This document shows positions 55,179-63,566 of a stretch of DNA of 64,000 bases, piece by piece. The DNA comes from Chloroflexota bacterium (GTDB lineage: Bacteria > Chloroflexota > Anaerolineae > Anaerolineales > E44-bin32), in the NCBI GenBank assembly GCA_022561385.1, contig JADFRG010000005.1, positions 44,209-108,208 of the forward strand. The letters are read 5' to 3'. Each line of letters begins with the position of its first letter. The first letter of the stretch is position 1. The notes beneath the pieces were generated by a model that made no database searches, was not told where the DNA came from, and was given only the letters and a program-made list of their open reading frames with translations. A program made the position numbers and the translations under genes.

Positions 55179-55940
55179 GTGACAGAAACCAATGGACGTA
55201 CACCGGTGGTCGAGATGCAGGGCATCGTCAAGCGCTTCGGAACGGTTGAAGCGTTGCGCGGCGTCGATTTCAAGGTTTATGGCGGAGAAGTTCGAGCATT
55301 GCTTGGCGACAACGGTGCAGGAAAGTCAACACTGATCAAAGTGTTAACCGGCGTGCACCGGGCCACAAGCGGTAAAATCGTGCTCGACGGAGAGGTGGTG
55401 AAGATCGTCTCGCCCGCGGATGCTCGAGCGCTTGGGATTGAAACCTGCTACCAAGACCTGGCGCTAGTGCCGCTCATGAGCATCTGGCGCAACTTCTTCT
55501 TGGGGCGCGAGCTCGGGCTAAAGTTGGGTCCGATCCGTTGGTTGTACAAAAAGGACATGGCCGAGCAGACGCGCGCCTCTTTGATGGACATCGGTATCGA
55601 GATCCGCTCACCACGCGATAAGGTCGGTAAGCTGTCAGGAGGCGAGCGACAGTCGATAGCCATCGGCCGAGCGATCCACTTCGGAGCCAAATTGCTCATC
55701 TTGGACGAGCCGACTTCGGCGCTCTCGGTGGGCGAAACGAACAAGGTGCTGAGCTACATCATTAACGCAAAAGAACAAGGCTTGCCAGTGATCTTCATTT
55801 CGCACAACGTGAACCACGTCTACGAGGTCTCGGATAGCTACACCATCATCCGTCACGGCCTAAAGGTCGGAACCTACCAGCGAGGCGAGCTTACACAGCA
55901 GGACATTGCCGACCTGATTACCGGAGCTCGCGAAAAGTAA
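55179..55940 (+). CDS. CUT2-type sugar ABC ATPase, single domain
   Basis: A 253-residue ATPase. Start is GTG at 55179, decided by the AGGGGAG site 7 nt upstream; the frame is open far upstream inside permease 2, but those codons are out of the gene. Walker A LLGDNGAGKSTLIK, Q-loop ETCYQDLALVPL, signature KLSGGERQSIAIGRAI, Walker B LLILDEPTSALS, switch VIFISHNVNHVYEV. The usual CUT2 ATPase has two fused ATPase halves (about 500 residues); this one has a single domain, as in some inositol and ribose-type systems with paired permeases. Confidence 0.92.
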   Translation: MTETNGRTPVVEMQGIVKRFGTVEALRGVDFKVYGGEVRALLGDNGAGKSTLIKVLTGVHRATSGKIVLDGEVVKIVSPADARALGIETCYQDLALVPLMSIWRNFFLGRELGLKLGPIRWLYKKDMAEQTRASLMDIGIEIRSPRDKVGKLSGGERQSIAIGRAIHFGAKLLILDEPTSALSVGETNKVLSYIINAKEQGLPVIFISHNVNHVYEVSDSYTIIRHGLKVGTYQRGELTQQDIADLITGAREK

Positions 55941-56079
55941 GGCCTGGCCGGTAGTTGCGGCACATTGAGCCGGAGGCGGGCCGCGCGGTTCAGCTATTGT
56001 TATTGCGTGTCATGTTGAGGCGGATTAGTGCAGCGTGGTTGCACATGCGGGTCTCATTGACCTGGGCGAATGGATGCAG

Positions 56080-57258
56080 ATGACGAATACGGTTGGCATC
56101 GGCGTGATCGGCATGGGATGGATGGGGGAGGTACATAGCCGGTCCTATCTGCAGGTGCCAGATCGTTTTCGTGATGAAGGTATCCGGCCGCGGTTGGTGG
56201 TCTGTGCCGACGAAATGGAAGCGCGAGCGCAGAGAGCGAAGCACACCTTTGAGTTTGAGCGTTACACGACCGATTGGCGAGAAGTATGCGCTGACCCGGA
56301 GGTGGAGATCGTTAGTATCGCGGCGCCTAACTTTCTGCACCTGGAGATGGTGCGTGCCGCGGCCGAAGCAGGCAAGCACATTTATTGCGAGAAACCGGTT
56401 GGCCGGACACCGGAGGAGACCGCCGAGATCGCGCGCATCGCGCGTGAGGCAGGGGTTCTCTCATTTGTAGGCTTCAACTATCGATGGGCGCCGCTCGTAC
56501 AATATGCACACCAGCTCATCCAGGAGGGAAAGTTAGGTGCGCTGACCCATTACCGGGGTCGTTTCTTCGCCATGTACGGTAGTAATCCACACGCATATCT
56601 CACCTGGCGCTTCAACTCCGAGCTGTCGGGGATGGGGGCGCTCGGCGATATCATGTCGCACGTGATTGACATGGCTCATATGCTCGTGGGCCCCATCGAG
56701 CGAGTGATCAGCAGTTCCAAGACCTTCATCAAAGAAAGGCCGCTCCCCGTGCCCGGAGAGGGGACCCACTTCTCGGTTGGCAAGCCGGGAGACCCTGCGG
56801 GAAAGGTCACTAACGAGGACTACGTCGGTGCCCTGGTGAAGTTTGATAGCGGCGCTATGGGCACGTTCGAATCTTGTCGAGTGATCTACGGACCGAAAAG
56901 CGAGATGGCGTTTGATTTGAACGGTACTAAGGGTGGCCTCTCCTGGAACTTCGAGCGGCTCAACGAACTGGACCTTTTCCTTCCCGACAGCGGCATGAAT
57001 CACGACGGCTTCACCCGCATCCTAGCCGGCCCGGAACATCCATTTCACGGGAGATTCAATCCGGGCGCGGGATTGGGAATAGGATATGAAGACCTCAAGG
57101 TGATCGAGGCCTATCAGTTCTTGCGGTCGGTGGTGGACGGGAAGCAAGGTGTGCCTGGATTCGCGGAGGCTCTAGCGCTGGCAGAGGTGCAGGCGGCTAT
57201 GATCCGCTCGTGGGAAAGTGGGAATTGGGAGCGAGTGACTCCAATCCTGGTTGGCTGA
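56080..57258 (+). CDS. Gfo/Idh/MocA oxidoreductase, probable inositol dehydrogenase
   Basis: A 392-residue NAD(P)-dependent dehydrogenase. Rossmann motif [15 protein letters not shown] at the N-terminus, [37 protein letters not shown] with the catalytic EKP Lys, and [26 protein letters not shown] codons at 56074 and 56080 are both possible. In this locus (iolB, iolC, iolD downstream; inositol-type transporter upstream) the best guess is IolG, oxidising myo-inositol to 2-keto-inositol, but related sugar dehydrogenases have the same fold. No gap of note before the next frame (2 nt). Confidence 0.85.
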   Translation: MTNTVGIGVIGMGWMGEVHSRSYLQVPDRFRDEGIRPRLVVCADEMEARAQRAKHTFEFERYTTDWREVCADPEVEIVSIAAPNFLHLEMVRAAAEAGKHIYCEKPVGRTPEETAEIARIAREAGVLSFVGFNYRWAPLVQYAHQLIQEGKLGALTHYRGRFFAMYGSNPHAYLTWRFNSELSGMGALGDIMSHVIDMAHMLVGPIERVISSSKTFIKERPLPVPGEGTHFSVGKPGDPAGKVTNEDYVGALVKFDSGAMGTFESCRVIYGPKSEMAFDLNGTKGGLSWNFERLNELDLFLPDSGMNHDGFTRILAGPEHPFHGRFNPGAGLGIGYEDLKVIEAYQFLRSVVDGKQGVPGFAEALALAEVQAAMIRSWESGNWERVTPILVG

Positions 57259-57260
57259 TC

Positions 57261-57473
57261 GTGTATCACCTCAAGCCGGATCTCGACGCAATCACTCGAC
57301 CAGAAGCGACGCCGCAATCCGCCGGCTGGAAACACATCGGCTTCCAGGTTCTGGCGATCAAAGCCGGGACGACTCACACTGAAAAGACAAATGGGAACGA
57401 GATCGTGATAGTTTCGCTCGACGGTCGAGCTTCGCTCTCGGCGGTACCAGAGTTCGCCCGCACGACCTACTGA
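57261..57473 (+). pseudogene. iolB N-terminal fragment
   Basis: A 70-codon frame starting 2 nt after the dehydrogenase. It matches the N-terminus of IolB: VYHLKPD, TPQSAGWKHIGFQVLAIKAGT, TEKTNGNEIVIVSLDG. The full iolB begins 400 nt later and has the corresponding TPKKAGWELLNF, GENEFGIVLLGG. The fragment stops early with no trace of the rest in the same frame, so it looks like a decayed duplicate or a foreign remnant. It may still be translated, coupled to the upstream gene. Confidence 0.65.
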
Positions 57474-57877
57474 TTGTGTTGCTAGAGCGCTTACCAGCCG
57501 AGGGAATCAGCTCCCAGGTCCAGTGGGGTCGTGACTGAAATCAAAGGTAGAATGCAAGACTGACCTGCAACGCCGAAAGCGGAAACCCACGGCGTCCCGC
57601 CGCCACATTTCGGACAGGAAAACGGCTGGTCTTGGGACCCGTCGCGAACCGGCTTGCCGAACGGACCCCTAAGCCGTCCGGGGGTGTGGACAGCGGTGGG
57701 AGAGAACCGACCTGAGGCTTTCTCCGTTGAACTGACCGAGTGAGTTTATTTGACCCACTTGTTCACGCAGGGGCGTGTGGCTGGCGCGAGAGCCTCGTAG
57801 CGCGCATCGATCAACCCGCACCGCGCTCCTGAGATAAAGGTCCCTGCCGATTTGGCGCCAGCAACTATGATCACGAC
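57474..57877. other. Intergenic region between iolB fragment and iolB
   Basis: About 400 nt with no supported gene. It does not continue the IolB fragment in any frame I translated. The minus strand carries an open frame with a CPKCGG motif but no start codon. It could hold the promoter of iolB and the genes after it. Confidence 0.5.
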
Positions 57878-58744
57878 GTGACACCCGAATCCAGACTGCT
57901 GATTCATCCGTCCGGCCGCCAGGGCCTGTACACCGGCGTCACACCCAAGAAGGCCGGCTGGGAGCTCCTAAATTTCGGAGCTCGTAGGATGGCGGCCGGC
58001 GAGCTGTGGGAGTTTGAAACTGGAGAGAACGAGTTTGGCATCGTTCTGTTGGGCGGGACTTGCTCCGCGGAGACCTCGCGCGGAGCCTGGGGGCCGATCG
58101 GTCGACGACCCAACGTTTTTGCTGGAATGCCCTACACGCTTTACCTTCCGCGTCGGACCGAGGTGCGAATAGAGGCCATCGGCGACGGGCTTGACCTCGG
58201 ATACGGATGGTGTGAGACCGATGAAGATCATCCGGCAAAAATGGTGCCTCCGGAAGAAGTGCGGGTGGAGTTGCGCGGAGGAGGGAACGCTACCCGACAG
58301 ATCAACGACATGATTCCGCCCGGCTTCGATTGCCACCGACTGGTGGCGGTGGAGGTTTATACGCCGTCAGGCAACTGGAGCTCCTATCCACCACATAAAC
58401 ACGACGTTCATCGCGAGTCCGATTCGGGGGAGCTATTAGAGGCCGATCTCGAAGAGGTCTATTTTTACAAGCTGGATCGCCCGGAGGGTTACGCCATCCA
58501 GCGCGTGTACACCGAGGATCGGAGCCTGAACGAGCTGGTTCTTGCGCGGGATGACGATTTGGTGCTGGTTCCGGAGGGTTATCATCCGGTGGTTTCAGCT
58601 CACGGCTACAATACTTATTACCTCAATTTCCTGGCTGGAAGCGCGCAATCCCTGACGAGCGTCGATGATCCCGAACACGCATGGATCAAGCAGAGTTGGG
58701 GGGAAAAGGATCCGCGATTACCGATGGTGACTCTGGACATGTAG
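57878..58744 (+). CDS. iolB: 5-deoxy-glucuronate isomerase
   Basis: Converts 5-deoxy-glucuronate to 2-deoxy-5-keto-gluconate in inositol breakdown. 288 residues, normal size for IolB. GTG start at 57878. Seen: LLIHPSGRQGLYTGVTPKKAGWELLNF, YTLYLPRRTEVRIEA, FDCHRLVAVEVYTPSGNWSSYPPHKHD (metal-binding His residues), LEEVYFYKLDRPEGYAIQRVYT and ELVLARDDDLVLVPEGYHPVVSAHGYNTYYLNFLAG. Order in the pathway: after IolD, before IolC. Confidence 0.92.
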   Translation: MTPESRLLIHPSGRQGLYTGVTPKKAGWELLNFGARRMAAGELWEFETGENEFGIVLLGGTCSAETSRGAWGPIGRRPNVFAGMPYTLYLPRRTEVRIEAIGDGLDLGYGWCETDEDHPAKMVPPEEVRVELRGGGNATRQINDMIPPGFDCHRLVAVEVYTPSGNWSSYPPHKHDVHRESDSGELLEADLEEVYFYKLDRPEGYAIQRVYTEDRSLNELVLARDDDLVLVPEGYHPVVSAHGYNTYYLNFLAGSAQSLTSVDDPEHAWIKQSWGEKDPRLPMVTLDM

Positions 58745-58838
58745 CTTGCGCCCGGCTATCCGTGTGATTGCTGTGCGGCCGGGATTCGCTCCGGCCTACG
58801 CATGAAGGCAGGAATCCACACCGCAGAGGGTAACGAAC

Positions 58839-59936
58839 ATGAATTCCGAATACAAAAGCCCGCTCCACCAGACGATTTCCACCACTCCGACCGATTTCTG
58901 GAACGACTCCGGATCCTTCAAGGAGCTGACCTACGCCATCGAACACGGCGCGGTGGGGGCCACGACCAATCCCACGATTGTTATGCAAGTCGTCGATGAG
59001 GAGATAGACCTGTGGCGGGATCGGATTCAAGAGATGATCGCCGAGAACCCGGAATGGTCTGAGGACCAATTGACCTGGAAACTCATCGAGGAAGTGGCAG
59101 TCAGAGGCGCAGGACTGCTCAAGCCGGTTTACGATCGGGAGAAAGGAAAGAAGGGGCGCATCTCTATTCAGACCCATCCCGCGTTTTATCGCAACGCGGA
59201 GGCCATCATCAAGCAGGCGATCCATTTCGATTCCTTGGCTCCCAATATGCAGATAAAGATCCCCGCAACCAAGGCCGGAATCGCAGCCATCGAAGAAGTG
59301 ACGCGTAATGGGGCGAGTATCAACGCAACCGTGTGTTTCAGTGTTCCGCAATCCCTTGCGGTGGCGGAGGCGGTGGAGAGAGGTTTAGACCAGCGCGAGG
59401 CCGATGGAGAGTCGATTGAGGAGATGTCGCCGGTTTGTACCATCATGATCGGCCGGCTGGATGATTGGATGCAAGTCCTCGCCAAACGTGACGGAATCAT
59501 CGTGAACCCCGCCTCCATGCATTGGGCAGGGGTAGCCGCCATCAAGAAGGCCTACGGAATTTATCAGCAGCGCGGGTACCGTGCTCGCCTGTTAGGGGCC
59601 GCGTATCGGCACCATCTGCACTGGTCGGAACTCATCGGGGGTGACCTCATTCTGACCATCCCTTACCAATGGCAGAAGTGGATCAATGCATCGGATGTGG
59701 AAGTCAAGGAGCGCATGGACCGGCAGGTCGATGAGGGTACCATCGACGAGTTGTACGAGCATTTTCCTGATTTCCGGCATGCCTACGATGAGGACGGTCT
59801 GACGATCGATGAGTTTGACACCTTCGGTCCGACGGTTCGTACGCTGCGCGGCTTCATAAGCTCCTATCATGATTTGGTCGCGTTGGTGCGGGATTTCATG
59901 TTGCCCAATCCCGATGTCCGGCGGAACGGCGCTTGA
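58839..59936 (+). CDS. Transaldolase-family protein in the inositol locus
   Basis: A 365-residue class-I aldolase-type protein. Seen: GAVGATTNPTIVMQVVDEE near residue 38 (transaldolase signature 1), and Lys140 in NMQIKIPATKAGIAAIEEV at the Schiff-base position. Later GASINATVCFSVPQSLAVAEAVE and SPVCTIMIGRLDDWMQVL. It is longer than Escherichia coli TalB (317 residues), mainly at the N-terminal half (WSEDQLTWKLIEEVAVRG). It lies between iolB and iolC. Inositol loci normally use IolJ, a class-II aldolase, to cleave the IolC product; this protein could take that role. Activity is inferred. Confidence 0.85.
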   Translation: MNSEYKSPLHQTISTTPTDFWNDSGSFKELTYAIEHGAVGATTNPTIVMQVVDEEIDLWRDRIQEMIAENPEWSEDQLTWKLIEEVAVRGAGLLKPVYDREKGKKGRISIQTHPAFYRNAEAIIKQAIHFDSLAPNMQIKIPATKAGIAAIEEVTRNGASINATVCFSVPQSLAVAEAVERGLDQREADGESIEEMSPVCTIMIGRLDDWMQVLAKRDGIIVNPASMHWAGVAAIKKAYGIYQQRGYRARLLGAAYRHHLHWSELIGGDLILTIPYQWQKWINASDVEVKERMDRQVDEGTIDELYEHFPDFRHAYDEDGLTIDEFDTFGPTVRTLRGFISSYHDLVALVRDFMLPNPDVRRNGA

Positions 59937-60007
59937 GGTGCTCCCCAATACGCCTCCTCACTCGGGAGCCACGTTTCCTCGTTTCCGACGCTTGTCCCTG
60001 ACCGTTT

Positions 60008-61018
60008 ATGGCAAGTGAGCACGACCTCATCACCATGGGTCGCGCCTCTATTGACCTCTACGCGCAGGACATCGGAGTTCCCTTCGAAAAAATCAAAAGC
60101 TTCGCGGCCTATGTGGGAGGCTCACCGACCAATATCGCAGTAGGCGCCCGACGCCTTGGGCTGAAGGTGGCGTTGATCAGTGGGATTGGTGCTGACCCGG
60201 TCGGTGATTTCGTGCTCTCCTTTTTAAATGAAGAGGACATCAACACTGAGTTCATCACCCGCAAACCTAAGGCCCGCACCGGCGCGGTCCTGCTGGGGAT
60301 TGAAAGGCCGGACCGAATTCCGCTGGTTTATTACCGTGAGAATGCGGCGGATATTCAGATCACGATCGATGATGTGAAGGCCGCTCCCATCGAGCAAAGC
60401 CGGGCCTTTGAATTTGGAGGCACCAACCTTAGCCAGGAACCCAGCCGAAGCGCCACCCTGTACGCCGTGGAACAGGCCAAATCCGCCGGGGTGCGGGTCA
60501 TCATGGATTTAGACCTGAGAGCCGATTTATGGCAGGACGTGCGAGCTTTTGGGCTGATGGTCCGATCGATTCTGCCGATGGTGGACATCGCGGTCGGAAC
60601 GGAGGAGGAAATCAAGGCCGCCGTGCTGGAGAGCGCAGAGCAAATTTCGATCACCCATTCACAGATCAGCTCTCCGGAGATAAGCGGAGACTTGGACGCA
60701 GCCTTGCACTCCCTGCTCGAGCGGGGTCTGGAAGCCCTGGTTGTCAAGCAAGGGAGTAGGGGCTCCTCGGTATACCTCCAGGGTGGTGAGGTTGTTTTGG
60801 CGCCGGGGTTTTCGGTCGAGGTTTACAACGTGCTAGGCGCCGGCGACGCGTTCGCCAGCGGATTGATTTATGGGCGGCTCAAGGGTTGGGATTGGTATCG
60901 GTCGGCGAGGATGGGCAACGCCTGCGGCGCCATTGTTGTGACCCGCCATGGGTGCGCCAATTTTATGCCGTATGAAAAGGAAGCTTTGAAATTCATCGAG
61001 GACCGGGGGGGATTTTGA
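60008..61018 (+). CDS. iolC: 5-dehydro-2-deoxygluconokinase
   Basis: A 336-residue PfkB-family sugar kinase that phosphorylates 2-deoxy-5-keto-gluconate. Seen: YVGGSPTNIAVGARRLGLKVALISGIGADPVGDFVLSFL near residue 36, LVYYRENAADIQI, MDLDLRADLW, and the catalytic GAGDAFASGLIYGRLKG near residue 280. NACGAIVVTRHGCANFMP at the end is the IolC-type tail. Length and sequence are typical. Together with iolB and iolD it identifies inositol catabolism. Confidence 0.93.
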   Translation: MASEHDLITMGRASIDLYAQDIGVPFEKIKSFAAYVGGSPTNIAVGARRLGLKVALISGIGADPVGDFVLSFLNEEDINTEFITRKPKARTGAVLLGIERPDRIPLVYYRENAADIQITIDDVKAAPIEQSRAFEFGGTNLSQEPSRSATLYAVEQAKSAGVRVIMDLDLRADLWQDVRAFGLMVRSILPMVDIAVGTEEEIKAAVLESAEQISITHSQISSPEISGDLDAALHSLLERGLEALVVKQGSRGSSVYLQGGEVVLAPGFSVEVYNVLGAGDAFASGLIYGRLKGWDWYRSARMGNACGAIVVTRHGCANFMPYEKEALKFIEDRGGF

Positions 61019-61064
61019 TCCCTAAGCCCTCCCGCTTGATAGGCGATGCAAAAGGAGAATGCAG

Positions 61065-62927
61065 ATGAAAACAATCCGCCTAACGATGGCACAAGCGCTC
61101 ATTCGGTTTTTAACAACCCAGCTTATTGAGCGGGACGGGGAACGCCAGCCTTTTTTCGCCGGTTGCTTCGGGATTTTCGGTCATGGAAATCTGGCTGGCA
61201 TCGGGCAAGCCCTCCAGGAACAACCCGATTTCCGGTTTTACGTGGCTCGAAACGAACAAGCCATGGTGCACGCTGCGGCCGGATTCGCCAAGATGAGCAA
61301 CCGGATGCGGACTCTAGCATGCACCAGCTCCGTCGGACCTGGGGCAACCAATATGGTCACCGCCGCCGCGGGCGCCACAGTCAATCGTCTGCCAGTCCTG
61401 CTGCTGCCGGGTGATATTTTCGCCCGCAGGAATGTAGCGCCCGTGCTGCAGCAATTGGAATCCGGAGCATCACAGGACCTCTCCGTCAACGATTGTTTCA
61501 AACCTATATCGCGCTATTGGGATCGGATCAACCGTCCAGAACAAATCATCACCGCGCTGCCCGAGGTTATGAGGGTGCTGACTTCTCAGGCCGATACGGG
61601 GGCCGTGACGCTCTCATTGCCACAAGACGTGCAGGTGGAGGCGTACGACTATCCGGAGACGCTATTCGAAGATCGGGTCTGGACCGTCGCGCGTCCCGTG
61701 CCGCCGCGAGAGCTTGTGGCCCGCGCGGTGGAGATGATTCGGAGAGCCGACTCGCCGCTGATCGTTGCGGGCGGGGGAGTCATCTACAGCGAGGCGACGG
61801 AGGCGCTTGCCAGCTTCGTGGAGAGCACCGGCATCCCGGTAGGCGAGACCCAGGCCGGCAAGGGTTCGCTGCGTTACGACCACCCGCTCTCCTTGGGAGC
61901 GATCGGGGTGACAGGAACTCCCGGAGCCAACATCATCGCCCGCGAGGCCGATCTCGTGATCGGCGTCGGAACGCGCTACGGCGATTTCACCACCGCCTCG
62001 AAAACCGCCTTTCAAAATCCCGAGGTGCGCTTCATCAATATCAACATCGCCGACTTCGACGCCCACAAACATTCCGGTTTGGCGCTGGTGGGAGATGCAC
62101 GCGCGGCTCTGGAGGATCTCGGTAACGCGCTGGAGGGATATGCCACAAGTGCGGATTATCAGAGCCGCATCGCAAAGTTGGGCAAGGATTGGGAGGTGGA
62201 AGTGAGCCGTTTGTACAACCTGGAGCACGGACCGCCGATCAGCCAGGGGGAGGTGATCGGGGCGGTCAACGCGGCCTCCGAACCGACGGATGTGGTGTTG
62301 TGCGCGGCCGGCAGCCTCCCGGGCGACCTGCACAAGCTGTGGCGAACGCGTGATTCCAAGGGTTATCACCTCGAATATGGTTATTCCTGCATGGGTTATG
62401 AAATCGCCGGAGGGCTGGGGGTAAAAATGGCCGCGCCGGAGCGAGAGGTCTACGTGATGGTGGGGGACGGGTCCTACCTGATGATGAATTCGGAGATCGT
62501 GACCTCCATCCAGGAAGGTTACAAGCTGACGATCGTGCTGATCAACAACCACGGCTACTCCAGCATCGGGGGTCTGTCGGAGTCGGTCGGCAGCGCGGGA
62601 TTTGGAACACGATACCGATACCGGAATCCGGACACCGGCCAGCTGGATGGAGAGAAGCTTCCAGTGGATTTCGCCGCTAACGCGCGCAGTATGGGAGCCG
62701 CAGTTTTCGAAGTCGGGGATCTGCCTGAGCTTGTCGCGGCTCTGGCTCAAGCAAAAAAGCAGGACCACACAACGGTTATTTCAGTTGAAACCGATCCAGA
62801 AGTGAGAGTGCCAGGTTATGAATCCTGGTGGGACGTTCCGGTAGCCGAAATTTCTGGAATGGCGGCGGTGCAGGAGGCATTCGCTGCATACGATAAGGGG
62901 ACAGACAAAGAGCGACACTTTCTTTAG
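61065..62927 (+). CDS. iolD: 3D-(3,5/4)-trihydroxycyclohexane-1,2-dione acylhydrolase
   Basis: A thiamine-diphosphate enzyme that opens the inositol-derived ring diketone, producing 5-deoxy-glucuronate. 620 residues from the ATG at 61065, chosen because AAGGAG (61052-61057) stands 7 nt before it but only 1 nt before the ATG at 61059. Seen: GCFGIFGHGNLAGIGQAL, NEQAMVHAAAGFAKMSNRMRTLACTSSVGPGATNMVTAAAGATVNRLPVLLLPGD, PSVVEAYDY-type region with TLSLPQDVQVEAYDYPE, and ThDP-binding MVGDGSYLMMNSEIVTSIQEGYKLTIVLINNHGYSSIGGL. Last full gene of the iol locus in the window. Confidence 0.95.
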   Translation: MKTIRLTMAQALIRFLTTQLIERDGERQPFFAGCFGIFGHGNLAGIGQALQEQPDFRFYVARNEQAMVHAAAGFAKMSNRMRTLACTSSVGPGATNMVTAAAGATVNRLPVLLLPGDIFARRNVAPVLQQLESGASQDLSVNDCFKPISRYWDRINRPEQIITALPEVMRVLTSQADTGAVTLSLPQDVQVEAYDYPETLFEDRVWTVARPVPPRELVARAVEMIRRADSPLIVAGGGVIYSEATEALASFVESTGIPVGETQAGKGSLRYDHPLSLGAIGVTGTPGANIIAREADLVIGVGTRYGDFTTASKTAFQNPEVRFININIADFDAHKHSGLALVGDARAALEDLGNALEGYATSADYQSRIAKLGKDWEVEVSRLYNLEHGPPISQGEVIGAVNAASEPTDVVLCAAGSLPGDLHKLWRTRDSKGYHLEYGYSCMGYEIAGGLGVKMAAPEREVYVMVGDGSYLMMNSEIVTSIQEGYKLTIVLINNHGYSSIGGLSESVGSAGFGTRYRYRNPDTGQLDGEKLPVDFAANARSMGAAVFEVGDLPELVAALAQAKKQDHTTVISVETDPEVRVPGYESWWDVPVAEISGMAAVQEAFAAYDKGTDKERHFL

Positions 62928-63566
62928 GTGAGCTGAAGGTCGAGCGTAAGATCCAGGCCTCGACCGAAATCCCCGAAGCACGGCTCTCTGTACCGCTTTT
63001 CACGAAGAGGTTGCCGAATCGTGGTTATAATTGTGCCACTGTTTGGGTCCCTGCCTGTGCCGGGGCGCCACAACGCCGGCTTCATAACGATCGCACACAA
63101 GGTCAAACTCCTGATTCCAAGAGACGAATGCTATTTTCAAGTGCGGCCGTCGGAAGCTTACCGTGACCCATGTTGTTTGGACCATTCGTTGTCCGCACGG
63201 ATGGACGAATGACCGAGTCCGCATTGAACCCTGAGATAAACGAAGGGGTCGGGTTTGTGAGCGGGATGCCCGAGACACCGATCAGGAGGTCGTCTCCTCC
63301 GATGGAGAGCGACGACGCAACGGCCAGCTTGAGGTGTTTATCTGCCCAGACGCAAATGACATCCCGTTGGACGGAGTTCATTTGGGGCTTTCTGCACTAA
63401 GCCGAATCAAAACGTTCTTTCGGATGCGCGATGCGTGAGCCAACGCGCGAAGACCCGGGATCTGCCCAACGCTTGAAAGGAGGAGGCGATTCGATCCCAA
63501 GACAAGATCAATGAAAGTGCATACCGTGTTGAGAATCACCCGTTTAATTTAGGAGGAAAGAACACT
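62928..63566. other. Intergenic region without a supported gene
   Basis: About 640 nt. Frames of 60-92 codons on both strands overlap each other and match nothing I know. A TATAAT occurs near 63025 without a good -35. Presumably the promoter of the downstream binding protein lies here. Confidence 0.5.

Noticed and set aside
57500..57720. Minus-strand open frame with CPKCGG motif
   Set aside because: No start codon in frame after the upstream TAA, no ribosome-binding site, and most of it reads like chance GC-rich coding.
57669..57884. 71-codon minus-strand frame upstream of iolB
   Set aside because: Arg/Ser-rich composition, no known motif, overlaps the likely iolB promoter region.
63000..63400. 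Overlapping frames of 76-92 codons on both strands
   Set aside because: They overlap each other, match no family and lack ribosome-binding sites; a remnant of a mobile element was considered but no transposase motif is visible.
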